A stretch of 64,000 nt of DNA from positions 516,224 to 580,223 of the forward strand of contig BROE01000015.1 in NCBI GenBank assembly GCA_036571765.1, read 5' to 3'. Of the stretch, positions 10,265-22,639 are shown one piece after another (position 1 is the stretch's first letter; every line of letters starts with the position of its first letter). The stretch comes from Plecoglossus altivelis. Taxonomy: Eukaryota > Chordata > Actinopteri > Osmeriformes > Plecoglossidae. A program made the position numbers and the translations under genes. The notes below the pieces were generated by a model. That model was given only the letters and a program-made list of their open reading frames with translations, was not told the origin of the DNA and did not search any database.

Positions 10265-10831
10265 AGTGAATGGGTGTGGGCGTTCATCGGGCATAAACTC
10301 ATATCGCACCGCGGCGCCTGCCCCACGCTACCTTGAGCCAGTCCACTACCAGGTCAGTGTCCATCCAGCCCTTTTCCTGGGCACATACGATAATGCAAGC
10401 TGGCATAATCTTGCCTTTCAAAATCACATATGGGGTGAATTTGGTCCCATCAGCGAGACATGCCAACATTACAGTGTTTCTTTTATTTCCATTTCAGTAG
10501 ATCATACAACAACTGATTTGTCCCCTTTCTTGGCAACAGTGACAGATGTTGGCATGTCAAAAATGTCCTTGAAATCTGAGGGCAGGCGCTGGGCCAGACT
10601 TGTTCTACGACACAGTGTCGTACACACAGCTTTGCGCCGCACCATTTATGTACACCACCCAGTGTTAGCTTTGAATTTGTCGGTATGTTCAGCTCCTTGG
10701 CTATCTCCAGAGCCCTCAGCCGAATGTTTTCTTTCTTTTTTAAAGTTGGTGTCATAACTGTTTCGAACGTGTTGGTATATTTGAGCAACTTTTGAAGCTC
10801 TTTTCTCAATATGATCTCTTGACTTCTTCAT
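10265..10831 (-). pseudogene. pogo-like transposase fragment (HTH plus partial DDE)
   Basis: Reading on the minus strand, the N-terminal part (from about 10831) holds IRLRALEIAKELNIP, the CENP-B/pogo helix-turn-helix signature, then GGVHKWCG. After a frame change near 10480 it continues TKFTPYVILKGKIMPACIIV and EKGWMDTDLVVDWLKVAWG, the DDE-domain region of pogo proteins, ending at a stop after GRRRGAI. The last catalytic residues are missing. At least two frameshifts. Confidence 0.7.
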
Positions 10832-11031
10832 GGGGGCACTTTACTGTTTATTTAATTTTTAACACAGTCACTAATTACGTAGCCTATCGTGTTGGCGCCC
10901 TCTACTGTTTCCCCCTGAGTTTTCCCTTTCCCCCCGTGATTTTGTCTATATTGTGAATGTAAGACGACCCCCATTTTATAGCCCATTTTTAAGACACGGA
11001 CCTCATCTTATATTTTGGTATATACGGTACC
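10265..11031 (-). mobile_element. pogo/Tigger-type DNA transposon remnant
   Basis: The minus strand encodes pogo-type transposase pieces in the correct order. The upper end (near 10950-11031) has the GTCGTCTTAC and ACCAAAATATAAGATGAG blocks common at the ends of fish pogo-like elements. The lower end is truncated inside the DDE domain. Length is about 0.77 kb against 2 kb or more for an intact element. Confidence 0.7.
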
Positions 11032-11069
11032 ATATTTACACAAATATTCCTGAATGCTTCACTAAACCA

Positions 11070-12460
11070 AGTTCTCTATCTGTGGGTTTTAGGGACCATA
11101 CTATTATAACAATTACTAGGAAAACTAAAATACCTAAATATAAGATATCTTATGTAAAAGGATGTTCAGAAATTTCGTCTGGATAGTTTTTTGGAAGATG
11201 TTAGTGACATTGACTGGACAGATGAGTATGCTGCAGAGGAGCCTGAGGCCTCCTGAAATATATTTATGGAAAGCTTAATGAAGATTGTTGATAGGCATGC
11301 CTCTATGAGAAAGTGTATTGCAAAAGCGAGACCAGCTCCATGGCTGAAAAAAGCTTCATGAAAGTAGAGATGAAGCCAAATCTACCTTTGTAAGGTCCCG
11401 AATAGTGGGTGATGGCAAGATGGTAAAGAGCTCTGGAAAACTCTGAATGAAATAATGGGGAGATGGACAACTGGAGGGGCTTTCTCATTTTGGAATCAGA
11501 AGGCATGTTTATGACTAAACCATCACATGAAGAGAATTATTTACGTGATTTCTCCATAAATAAGGTCCATGCTCTGAGGCAGGATATGATGAATTCTGAT
11601 TCTAATTATCAAAACCTCATAAAACATAATGTGATGTTAGACAAAAGGTGCAATTTCCTGTTTAATAGTGTCGAGGGGTGGGATGTAAAGAGGTTGTTGA
11701 GGTCTTTGCCTGAACACAGCTCAGTGGGTACTGACATGTTGGACAGTAAAGTACTTGGACTGGCAGTTGACAATGTTTGTAGTTCTTTATGTCAAATATT
11801 TTATGCATGCTTGATAAAAAGGTGTTTTTCCCACAATCTGGAAAGAAGGTAAAATTATTCCCTTCGCTAAAGATGACAGACTAGCACTCACTGGTAAGAA
11901 CAGTAGACCTATTACTATTCTCCCAGTTCTTAGAACTGATGGAGAGAATAGTTCACTCACAAATACAGGAATGCTATAACAGCTTGAACACAGGTTTCCA
12001 ACATGCTTATAGGCATAATCATTCAACTTGTTCTGCCCTTACAGTAATGACAGATGACTGGCTGAAATAAGTGGATGCCATAGATCACATCTACTTATTA
12101 GTAAATTAGAATACTGTGAATTTAGTGGAACCTCTGTCCAATTTATGAGGTGTTATCTCAAGTAGGATTTAACGGGTTTATTATGCTGGCAGCTGGTCTT
12201 ACTCGAAGATCTTGGACTGCGGGGTCCGCAGGTGAGCTGCCTTGGCTCACTCTTCTATGCCATTTTTACAAATGATTTACCATCAGTATTGTGTAAAGCA
12301 ACTATAGAAATGTATATTTATGATTCCACATTGTATTATGCTGCAAAAAAATTAGTAAATTAGAAAATGTTTTAACGGAAAAAGTTGGTACTGAATATGT
12401 CGAAAACCAAATAAATTATCTTGGCATTGTCTTGTATTCACATATTAATTACATCATTAT
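11070..12460 (+). pseudogene. Jockey/L2-like LINE endonuclease-RT pseudogene
   Basis: Collinear non-LTR homology in several frames: RDHTIITITRKTKIP (end of the endonuclease, near 11090), IVDRHASMRK and KARPAPWLKKA (near 11285-11350), the ORF at 11463-11852 (SEGMFMTKPS, FSINKVHALRQDMMNSDSNY), then fragments of the RT palm up to IEMYIYDSTLYYA (near 12305-12340), where a YADD box should be but reads YDS. It ends near YLGIVLYSHINYI (about 12455). Many stops; dead. Confidence 0.7.
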
Positions 12461-12862
12461 GAACTATACACGGTATACAACTAGATATACAAGACAATGT
12501 AAATGGTAATGTTTACATTTTGTTATAGTGGAATCTTGATGTGATTCACAAGGAAGACTCATTGGAGAAAGGATCTTCAGATACAAAACTGGTGGTTTTA
12601 TTAGCTGGTTGATTTGGCTGCGAACACAGTTTACAACTTGTACTGAGCAGTGTACTAATTCCGAAAAAAGAAGAGACATAGGAAAGCTTTTATGCTGACA
12701 TTGTCCAACAATATTGTCATTATAGTGTGGACTTAAACTTCTAAATTACAAGAAACAAAAACCTTGTACTTATTGTTCAGATGCTAGACGTCAGACACAT
12801 TAAGGTGCTTGTCTTAATTCAGTAATAAATATTTTAGTACTCCCATGAACCCTCAAGCACCC
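12461..12862. other. Unassigned sequence between two LINE remnants
   Basis: I see no gene, and no recognisable repeat apart from the AT-rich base composition of the surroundings. Confidence 0.4.
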
Positions 12863-13975
12863 GATGGAAAGTATAGAGCTGGTCCAGTGTTCCGCGACAA
12901 GGACGAAAACCACACTGCTACTCCTGAATCCGGATCTGGGAGAAGCTCTCCCGGAGATGCGAGTTGAAGACCCGGCTGACAGAGGGCTCCGCCAGATGTT
13001 CCCAACAGACTGCGCTGGTGGAGGAGGAAGCCGGACAGACCTGGCAGGCCCAAGCGTATCGTGAGGGTCTGTTGGGAAGGTCTGGCGGAGCCTTCTGTTA
13101 GCAGGGTCTTCAACTCGCACCTCCGGGAGAGTTTCTCACCGATTCCTGGGGGGACTGGGGACATTGAGTCTGAGTGGACCATGTTCTCAGCCTCCATTGT
13201 CGATGCTGCGGCCCGAAGCTGCAGTCGTAAGGTCTCTGGTGCCTGTCGCGGCGGCAATCCCCGAACCTGGTGGTGGACACCGGAAGTAAGGGATGCTGTC
13301 AAACTGAAGAAGGAGTCCTATCGAGCCTGGTTGGCTTGTTCAATGCTGAGACAGTTGACAGGTATTAGCAGGCCAAGCATGCCACGGCTCGGATTGTCAT
13401 GGAGGCGAAAACTCGGGTCTGGGAGGAATTCGGGGAGGCCATGGAGAAGGACTACCGGACGGCCTCTAGGAAATTCTGGCAAACCGTTTACCGACTCAGG
13501 AGGGAGAAGCGGTGCTTCACCAACACCCTGTACGGTGCGGGAGGGGAGCTTCTGACCTCAACTGGGGATGTTGTTGAGCGATGGAAGGAATTGAGAATCT
13601 CCTCATCCTGCCGTCACTCATCGATCACCCGGGCGGAAGTGACCACGGTGGTCGGTGGGCTACTCTGTGGCAAAGCCCGGGGGGTAGACGAGATCCGTCC
13701 TGAGTATCTTAGGTCTCTGGATGTTGTGGGGCTGTCGTGGCTGACACATCTCTTCAACATTGTGTGGCGCCTTGGGATTGTGCCGCTGGACTGGCAGACC
13801 GGGGTGGTGGTACCCCTTTATAAGAAGGGGGACCGGAGGGTGTGTTCCAACTACAGGGGGATCACACTCCTCAGCCTCCCTGGTAAGATCTACGCCAGGG
13901 TACTAGAGAGAAGAATCCGACCGATAGTCGAACCTCGGATTCAGGAGGAGCAGTGTGGTTTTCTTCCTTGTTCTT
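12863..13975 (+). pseudogene. Fish non-LTR retrotransposon RT fragment, GC-rich
   Basis: The ORF at 13399-14004 is well preserved: MEAKTRVWEEFGEAMEKDYR, then SGKA-like CGKARGVDEIRPEYL, DWQTGVVVPLYKKGDRR, SNYRGITLLSLPGKIYARVL and ILEEQCGF-like IQEEQCGFLP. This is the fingers and early palm of a fish LINE RT. Homology stops abruptly at about 13968, before the catalytic FxDLxxAFD motif. The 12863-13300 part is an upstream linker with several frameshifts and a partial internal duplication (two GTCTGACGG-like segments near 12950-13110). It is GC-rich compared with its surroundings, a mark of fairly recent arrival. Confidence 0.8.
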
Positions 13976-15171
13976 CAAATAGAGTGTTACTGACTATGTT
14001 CTGACAGTAAAGAAGAACATTAAATGTTTGCTAGTATATCTGGATCCAATTGACAATTGAATGTTTATGATATCTCAGTGTTTGTTTATGTGTTTGATTG
14101 GGGACACCAATGTGATCTTGTCAGCCAGCTATAAACTGTTAATGTTGGGCTTCTATAGACCAACTGCAGTCTAGTCTAACCCGCAACTTGTTTGACATTC
14201 TTTATCCAAGAAATTACATTTTTGAGAGGTTGAAGGGCTAGACAAAAACACGGACATGGACATAAATGGCAGACTGCCAGAGACACGTTCATTTTAATGC
14301 TTTCCCTTTGCCCTCTGCAAGAAGCACCATCTAGTGATCATTACATGTCAGTGACAACGTCCCTGTCTGTAGACGCATAGGTCAATTTGACACTGCGGCG
14401 CTTCTACTGTTGAAACATCTCGGTTTTGTAACCACAATGGCTAAGTTAAAAATCAAATCGGTTATTTTGGTATATTATTTAGTCACCCTGTAAGATAGCA
14501 ACTCTAAATTGCTATCCAAGCTGTTCTTGTTGCAGTTGTAACAGTCAGTGGTGGGCATTTTGTTATATTTCAAATGGTATAGTTGCATTCACCATGAAGA
14601 CCTGATCACTCTTGTTCAGCAATTTTTGAGCAAATTGTTGTAATATTGAATTTGTTCAATAATCTGTGATTGTTATCCAATATTTCTTTCATTTGAGGGC
14701 TATTTGAGGGATTGAGGGATAGTTTAAAAAAGGGTTATTGATTGTTACTGAAAGGGATTTAGACATTCAATTGCATTTGTTCTACCAAGTAATGTGAGTG
14801 TCTATATCTATAGTCAAAAATACCAGTAGGTGAGCACATAAAAGCTTATAACAGTGTTTTGGAAAATCTGAAGACACTGTTTATTTAAATAGTCCTACAG
14901 AATGGTTCAGAGGTCTTTGAACAAAACAAGCATTCCCTTTCATCCAGGATCTCAACTCATCTCATAATCCATTATTTGTCTTAATAAAAAACATTAAAAA
15001 AACATTCAAATTAGTCTCCAACCCACATACATTCTTTCACAGCAATCAAACTTTGATAATGGCAAAGGTTTGTCAATATTTAGTATCAGACAATGTTCCA
15101 TATAATTGCAACCCTTTTGGTAAATTAGACAGAGTCTATGGGGTTATAGCGCAATCAAAGAATGCCATCGG
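13976..15171. other. Unassigned AT-rich intronic sequence
   Basis: No ORF, RNA gene or clear repeat recognised in this 1.2 kb. Confidence 0.5.
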
Positions 15172-16250
15172 CGCACATTTACATTACATTTATTAATTTA
15201 GCAGACACTTCTATTGAAAGTGACGTACAAGAGCTTTACAAAAAGTGCATAGGTTAATGATAATAAACTATGAGATGGCCCCAAAGACATTGCAGGTAGC
15301 CAAAACATGAAACATGCATTGTTAAAAACAAGCAAAAATGTGCCAATGGGTAGACCAGAAGAGCATGTAGTTAAACAAATTAAAATTGAATCCTTGAAAG
15401 TGATAGTAACCCACAAAGAAAGTAAGCAACAACAAAATAATTCACAGAGAATACAAGTAGTTAAATCAGTTACAATTAACCAACAGGTGCAACTAGTCCC
15501 TCAATAAGTGTCGATCTGTGAGGAGGAAGTAGACCTTCCTGGTGGAAAAAAACTTAACATCTGATCCAGCGAATCTTTCTGAAGTGCCTTTTTACTCCTG
15601 GAACAAGTGCGTCTTTGGCCTTTTCATAAAGGTAGAAAGACAGTCAGTATCTCTGATTGAGGTAGGGAGATTAGTTTACCATTGGGGGGCCAGACAAGAG
15701 AAGAGCTTGAGTTGGGAGCTGGCCTTATACGGGCCAAGGTGGGTAGCCAAAGAAGGGAGATGGAGAGGGAGAGTAACATGGGAGTGTCTGGATATCTTGA
15801 AGATCAGGCGGACTGCTGCAGTCTGAATAATTTGGTATGGATTGCTCATTCTTGGCAATAAATGAGTTGCAGTAGTTCAACTTAGAGAGGACAAGTGCTT
15901 GGACTAGCAGCTAGGTGGAATTCTCAGGTATCTCCTCATCATCTGGCTGTTGTACAGGATGAATGTACATGTCCGGAAGATTGCAGGAATGTGAGCAAGC
16001 CATGAGGGTGAGCTCGCCATTCATGGTAACCCAGAGGTTCCTGGCAGAGGATGAAGAGATCAGTGTTGCAGATCCCAGGGTGATTCAGAGATTGTGGGAA
16101 ATAGATGGTTTTCCTGAAATGATTAGAAGTTCTGCAATGTTAATGGATGCCTTTCAGGGCCAATTTCAGAGCCCTTCTTATCAGGTTTGAATACAACAGC
16201 CTCAGCTGAAGGTTTGGTAGCCACGGCAAAGAGATTCGAGGCCTGATCCA
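15172..16250 (-). mobile_element. L2-type LINE 3' part (minus strand)
   Basis: The lower end carries the TTTACATTACATTTATTAAT and TTAGCAGACACTT blocks typical of the 3' tail of fish L2-like LINEs and of SINEs that share it. On the minus strand at 15676-15858 the frame reads NPYQIIQTAAVRLIFKISRH, which matches the conserved C-terminal segment of L2/Rex-type ORF2 (usually LIQNAAARLVF). The rest, to about 16250, is decayed. Confidence 0.6.
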
Positions 16251-17689
16251 TGAAGGAGACCTTCCTGCAAACCTTTCTTGTATAATACAGATTTCGCATT
16301 GCATTAAAAAAAGATTCTGGAAACCATTTGTCAGTCCTTTATAGGTCAAGCACTGTCTTAAAATATGGTACGAGAAAATATTTCGATTCTTTATCAAATT
16401 TGAGTGGCAACCTGTTTTCATGCAGCAATTTATTATTAGCTCAGAGGCAGAGAAACGTTGATCCAGATGTAGCTTGTCCTCTGAGAAACATGATAAGTTG
16501 ACTGAGGTAGGAAATAATTCATTTGTGAATGATCTGTACTTGCCTGAGAAGTGCATATTCCTCTGTGTAATATAAATAAACAGTAAATAAATCATGCGGA
16601 ATCATCTAATGGAAAATGTTAGGAGAACGGTAGGATAACCCTTAACAAACCCAAGGCTAATGTTGAAACGCTCCCTAAAAACCGATTACTCATTGCGATT
16701 GTAGCTCTGCTGTCATGTCGTGTTTTTGAACTAAAAAGAATAAACATAATTATTGTTTTAATTTAAGTTGGTGGAAGACTTAAAAATGTGTGTGTGAAAC
16801 CATGGAAGTGTATGCCCTAACTAAATCACTGAAATGCAGTGGCATGGCTCTTAAGTTTTGTCAAAAGTTTGTTGTGAGATTTCTATACCATGTTTCTTAT
16901 TGTCAGATTTTTTACTCTGTATAACTCGAGACAACTACCATCTACACTTCCCAGCGTAACAAATATTTTAAATGCGTGTCTCACAGCAATAATATGAGAT
17001 TTGAGAGACCTGTAGTAGGCTAATCTGTTCTTCTCCAGAATTATTATCATGGCTCTGTTGCAAAGTATCGTGAAAATAGCTGATGCTATGTAGTTAATTA
17101 GTCATGTTATCTACCTCAGTTGGTAACATGCCAGTAGTATGTATGTCTTGCAAATGGCCGAAGCAAGGAAGTTAGCCTTCTCCTCCTCATTGGATTTAAA
17201 GCTACAGACACAGAAATGGCACATCCTAAGGGAAGCTCATTGTGGGACTGCTCGTAGTGGCTGTAATTCTTCATCAAGGCTAAATTTCAGGAAAGAGACT
17301 TCAGATTAGGAGACCACTAGAGCATGTATAAAAGCATCAAAAAACAGCATGCCATGGAACCTTTAACTTGATGTAAATTTATGTTCATTTGGTATCCTAA
17401 AAATTCCCATACTGCACGGAAAGGTTCCAGGGTTCCACCTCCTTTGGCTATTCTATACACCTGGTAGTGACTGACTGATTACTCACACCAACTGGAGGGT
17501 TACTTTCTCCTCTGTATAAAACCTGATTCCTGCTCTTTCCCTTTTTACAAGGCTTTTCATACCACAGCAATGGTTTAACAGATAATTATAGAGGCATTGA
17601 AACGCTGACTTTTTCAAACTGCTCTATACCTTGAAATCAGTAACAGGCCCATGCCCACTCCCCCACACACAGACAAACTTACAAATTCA
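16251..17689. other. Unassigned intronic sequence
   Basis: About 1.4 kb with no recognisable coding or RNA feature. A 151-codon minus-strand frame starting at 16595 runs into the L2 remnant and has no domain signature. Confidence 0.5.
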
Positions 17690-18440
17690 CACACTCATTA
17701 ATCCCTGGAGCTTTGCCACTGTGGAGTTGTTTGACTACCTCAGTGACCTCCCCCAGGGAAGTTTAATCTGGTCCCCCCATCAGCCTCTGGCTTTGCCACT
17801 ATCATAGAGGGTGTGGAGGGATTCAGGATCTCTTTAAAGTGTTCCTCCTACTGCCCCATAACTTCTCCAATTGAGGTCAACAGCATACCATCTTTGCTGT
17901 ATACAGCTTGGATGGTTCCCCACTTACCTCTCCTGAAAGTCTTTCTACATGGCTTCCTCAAACTTCTCCCACACCTGCAGCCTTGCCTCTCTAAAATCAG
18001 AGGCTGCAGCCCTTTGGGCCTGTTGGTACCTTGCAAATGCCTCCGGAGACCTTCAGGACAACAAATTCTGTTATGCCTCTTTCTTCAGTCCGACAGCTTC
18101 CCTGGCCCCCAATGTCTACCACAGTGTTCAAGGGTTACTGCCCCTTAAAGGAAAGGACCCCTATGAACTTGAGGCCACCTTTTTTCACTGTGGCTTCAGC
18201 AATGGAAGCTCTGCACATTGCCCATTCTGGTTCAATGCCTCCAACATCCGCAGAGATGCCTGAGAAACTCAACTGGAGGGGTGAGTTCAAGACATCTCAG
18301 ACAGGGGACTCCTCCAAACGTTCTCAGCACCTGCACTGCTTGTTTGGGTTTATCAGGTCTTTCGAGAGTCTCCCCACACTATGGAGTGCTCTACTGAGGC
18401 CCTATTTAGGAAAACATTAATGGTCTTCAAAAAGGCTGAA
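17690..18440 (-). pseudogene. Fish LINE linker/RT fragment, minus strand
   Basis: On the minus strand, ERQGCRCGRSLRKPCRKTF and WGTIQAVYSKDGMLLTSIGE parallel the well-preserved + strand copy at 13399-13590 (FWQTVYRLRRE, GGELLTSTGD). The lower part (17700-17800) is homologous at DNA level to 32155-32290. Frames are broken throughout. Confidence 0.65.
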
Positions 18441-20104
18441 TACTCTGAGATGCATTTGTCCACTGGGGAAAACTCCAAAATAGTGACACTCAGCTGAGGG
18501 TATGTGTATATAGGTCGTTGAAATCTAATACCTTACCCAAATAGTTTTAGGTCAGAAACAATTGAAGGGTGTGTCCAATTGTGAAAGGTTGTGTTACCAA
18601 TTAGTGGCTAAGCTGCCAATTTAAATCATTCAATTTCAACTATAAAGAAATGTCTGGGAAGTACTGAAATAATAATCATTATTATTTAAATATCAACTAA
18701 AGGGCTATTTTACTTGTGGACTCCCAAGCCTGACAAGTTTTCATGTCAACTAAATTGATGCGGCCATCGTATTGGATTTTAATAAATGCAATTATTTAAT
18801 ATACTCCGCTAAAATGTTGTATATCAACCCGTAACCCTGTTTTGTGGATGTTTGAAATGTGTTTTGATTCAAAATATTTTTACGAGCTGCAATGTGGAGG
18901 CCATGCAACAAAGATGCAAACCCACGTTTTAGATTTCTGCCTTTTTCTCATTTAGGGGTCAAGCTGGAGAAAGTTGGGGGTACATTTATTCAGACAAGTT
19001 TTGAACTGTATGCCCCATTTATTAAAAATAGGTACTGTTGGTTTCCTTGGATTAAGACTTGTTCAACGTACTCGGGCATTACATTCTGGCAATATAGATT
19101 TTCAACAATGTTTAGTTTTATAAGAATGCTTAGAAATTCTACAAATATAATTCATTGGATGACATGTATTGCTGTCCAGGATTTATGATTGTCATTTGAT
19201 GCTAGGGGGTTATTGCTTTAATCATCTATCAATCCTGCCACACTAGCTAAACAACAGTGAAAGAATCTGTTTCTTTGGAGGACTACAATAACAGGATAGC
19301 ATCTACTGTTGCACAAGTGCTACCAGACAAAATGTACATGTACAAATCTGACTCACCTGGACATGCAAACACTAGTCCTTCTGCTTGGCTTCTTCCTCCA
19401 TACTCTGTTTTGCTTCTTGTTTAAGACAACCTGGGTGAGTAGCTACTAACTATTGCCATGTTGGTTTTCTTACCAAAAAAAGGGGAGCCCACCTATGTTT
19501 TACTTTATACTTTACAGCAAGAGTACTTTTTGCTAAAATTGACAAAAAATAAAGTGTGTTTTTATCACAGGAAATACCACTAGCTAAATACAGTATAAGA
19601 TGTTAGTACCCTGGACTGAGGTGTTATGTTCCCTTTGTGTCTTTTTTGCAGTTTTAGCGAGCTAGCCATCGCCCAGAAGCTAATTAGCTAAGTAGTCACT
19701 ACCATACTGTAGGTAGATTGTAGCTTGTTTGTTATGTTATGACGTTATCAATTTGTGCAACTGTCTTTGCTATAATGAGTTCATGTCCTAAACTTTGCAT
19801 TGGGACCGTCAGTAATTAATAGCAGCACTTTCGTGAATGTAAGAAATATTAGGGTGTCAATAATAAATATATATTTGAGAATAGTAGTGTGCCGTGCTGA
19901 AAGCAGGCACACCTAATAAGCCATTGTTCCCATGCCTTCTCTTGGCCACTGATGATACAAATATACATGTTTGATTGTGTGTGCGAGTATGTCTATGTGT
20001 GTTTGCGAATGAGCAAGAATCATCATTAATATGTTATATTCCTCTCTCATCTTCATGTGTGTTGTCATTCTCTCTCTTTTTTTCTCTCTATATCTTTTTC
20101 ATAG
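18441..20104. other. Intronic sequence before the first pappa exon in the window
   Basis: No repeat recognised. It includes a short signal-peptide-like ORF at 19363-19434 next to a GTGAGT donor-like site, treated as a low-confidence curiosity. A pyrimidine-rich tract at 20062-20100 leads into the 20105 splice acceptor. Confidence 0.5.
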
Positions 20105-20273
20105 CTGTGTCCATTACTCGTGTGAGGCCATTGACTGCCAGGAGCCTCCAATCCGCAATGCAGAGCTCAAATGTAGCAGTCTGGGCTACTTTAACGGCGC
20201 ACGTTGCTCCATCACCTGCAACTCAGGCTACATTCTACAAATCCACAGAGATGATGACATCATTAAGACCAAG
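20105..20273 (+). CDS. pappa: pappa exon: first SCR module, start
   Basis: 169 nt; the first base completes a codon from an upstream exon outside the window. Acceptor CATAG, donor GTAGCG. It encodes CEAIDCQEPPIRNAEL, then CSSLGYFNGARCSITCNSGY and a charged HRDDDIIKTK end. The cysteines at LKC, ARC and ITC are the conserved core of an SCR (sushi) module, a small beta-sandwich fold with two disulfides. It ends in phase 0, matching the next exon. Confidence 0.93.
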
Positions 20274-22639
20274 GTAGCGCGCATACTTTCTCAAGCATTA
20301 AGCAGAGATTAAGTTATAGTAGAATGCAGGCTCTTTAGCTGTGTGTTGGTAGGGGTCAATGCAAAGCTTGTTTACATGTACTTGTTTGGTACAAGAACAC
20401 TGGGAATCCATTCAGTCTTACAGAAGTCACATAAACCCTCTTCAGGCATGTTTACAAGGTTGTAATCTAATCAGTGAATGCCCCAGAAAAGGTATTGTGT
20501 AAATAATTTTTAAAAGAATTCACATTTAAAGAGAGAAAGAACTGTAGATGACAACCGAAAGCATGAACAGTTGAATGAGCAGTTTAAAGGAGGTCAATCT
20601 ACAATTTATTATTTGTCTGAATTCCAGCCTAAGCTTTCCCTCCTTTCTGCATGAGTAATTAACATAATAGTGTACTTAAATCCTTTTATGTTGATGAGGA
20701 TGAACATGTGGAAGTACTTAAGGAGTTATGGATCTTGATGATGATTAGAGAAAAGGTTGCTTGTAGCCTACACACAAGCACACAACAGTAATAAGGCACA
20801 CATTCCAATGCATGTTTATTATTGTTCATGCCTCTGTGTGTAGTACACAAGTGCCGTGTGAAGTACACAAATATGCACACATTTCAGATATTTGATGTGT
20901 GTGCATGAATGAATGTATAGTGTATATCGTGAGCGATGCATTCTGTCATTTCAGTGTCATATATTTATCCAGTGGCATTTTAATGGAGGTCAGCCTTCAG
21001 GGCAAATGTGGACAGGATTTAAATTTGAATGGTGTTTCAACTGGTACAGCCATGGTATTTAAGGGTTACGACTAACCCTAAATAGCTAAACTTGGTATAC
21101 TGTAAATAGTCCACTCTGTTGTACTGAACAACACAGAACATCTAATACCATTACAATTTGATAGACAATTTAATGGATAGTGGAGCAATTCGTCAAAAGA
21201 AAGATTTATCAATGAAGGAAATTATAAGAACAATGGAATAAAAACAAGTAGCCAAGCGAGAGAAAGAGAAAAGACAGAGCACTGAAGCTAATGAAGCTAA
21301 ATGATAAAAGGAAGACAGTCTATTTGTTTTATGGTGTGACTTTTACTAATCTGGTAGATTACATTTCTGAACATATTGGTCCAACCTACACAGTGGCACA
21401 TTCATTACATAAAAACAACCTTAGTGTCAAAACAATTTGTTAAAAGAAATTACGTGAAAACCATACCTTTGTTACATAGTCTACAATGGTCTTCTCACCT
21501 CTGCCTTTATTGATATTAGTTTACATTGTACATGGAACATTGCTTCTCTATGAAAAGTTATCCTTTAGTTTTAAATCAAGTTTTAGAAAATGATCTTGTC
21601 AACAACAAGCATTATCTGACAGTATTGACATTTTAATGTCCCATTTCTGCTTGAGAATAATTATACACTTTGAATATTGTGAATTTTTTTTGTTATAAAT
21701 TGAGGTATTTCGTTAGTCAACACATATTCAGGTTGTTTTATTCTATCATTGTTATTTGTAAAATAAAACAATCAATTACAATTCATTGACTACACTTAAT
21801 GCTGTGTGCAAGGAAGTAAAGGTTAGAAAAACAAAACGATAGATTGGCACTGTACAATTGGCACAGATCAATTTAGGTTGTTAGTTCAGTTCATGTTTTT
21901 TTTACTGTTCTATAGGCCATGTGTCATCCTGGGTAAGGAAGTGGGATGGAGCAAGCAGTCTGGCATGAATTACACCTAGTAGCCAGAGGTTGTTAAATCT
22001 CCACTGCAAGAGAAAAAGGTAGCTGTAAAGATTTTAAAAGAAGGAAACTCCACACACTTCTACACACACGTTCTACACATACTTGACTCTGGAACAAAAA
22101 CGCTTTAAGGATTGCTCACACACAGACATGTAAATACGCAAGGCAGGAAGGAGAATATCCTACCCCCTCTCCCTTTAAAATCACTCCTCCAAAACACATG
22201 AACAGCCTGACTGCTGTTGGGGGACAGGCAGGCAGGCAGGCGGGCAGGCATCCCATCCAATCATTAGTGCCAGTCCGTTAGTACCATTTATTACAGTCCT
22301 GCAACACCCACAGATATTGGACTGCTTTAATTTGTAAACTTTTGAATGTATTGATTTCTAGAAGAATGTGAAGCATATTTTACGCAAATATGCTTACCCT
22401 GCTGAAATATCCATCCTGCTTTTAAGATAAGAGAATACAAAGCAAGGAATCTGAGAGCATTTTTTACATAATTTTTCCGGATCATCCGAGGTCCAAGGTC
22501 TACTCTCCTCTTCAGCTCAGCCCAATTATTCAATAGGATTTAGATCAAGGGACTTGAAAACTGATTTAGTTTTCAGTTAGAATTTTTTTGTAATGATTTA
22601 GGCATGTTTAGGATCAGGAGAAACAGAAGAAACAGCTAA
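20274..22639. other. Intron, first part
   Basis: Intronic sequence with no confident coding feature. A (CAGG)n-like tract lies at 22224-22250. Confidence 0.5.
22224..22250. repeat. (CAGG)n microsatellite
   Basis: Six CAGG/CGGG-type units in a row, ending AGGCAT. Confidence 0.9.

Noticed and set aside
10266..10757. 163-codon plus-strand ORF
   Set aside because: Antisense to the pogo-type transposase fragment, whose order and motifs on the minus strand are convincing.
12853..13302. 149-codon minus-strand ORF
   Set aside because: Antisense shadow in the GC-rich LINE fragment, which is coding-like on the plus strand.
16140..16595. 151-codon minus-strand ORF
   Set aside because: No domain signature; its end runs into the L2 remnant and its start is in plain AT-rich sequence. 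Probably chance.
18031..18420. 129-codon plus-strand ORF
   Set aside because: Antisense to the minus-strand LINE fragment at 17690-18440.
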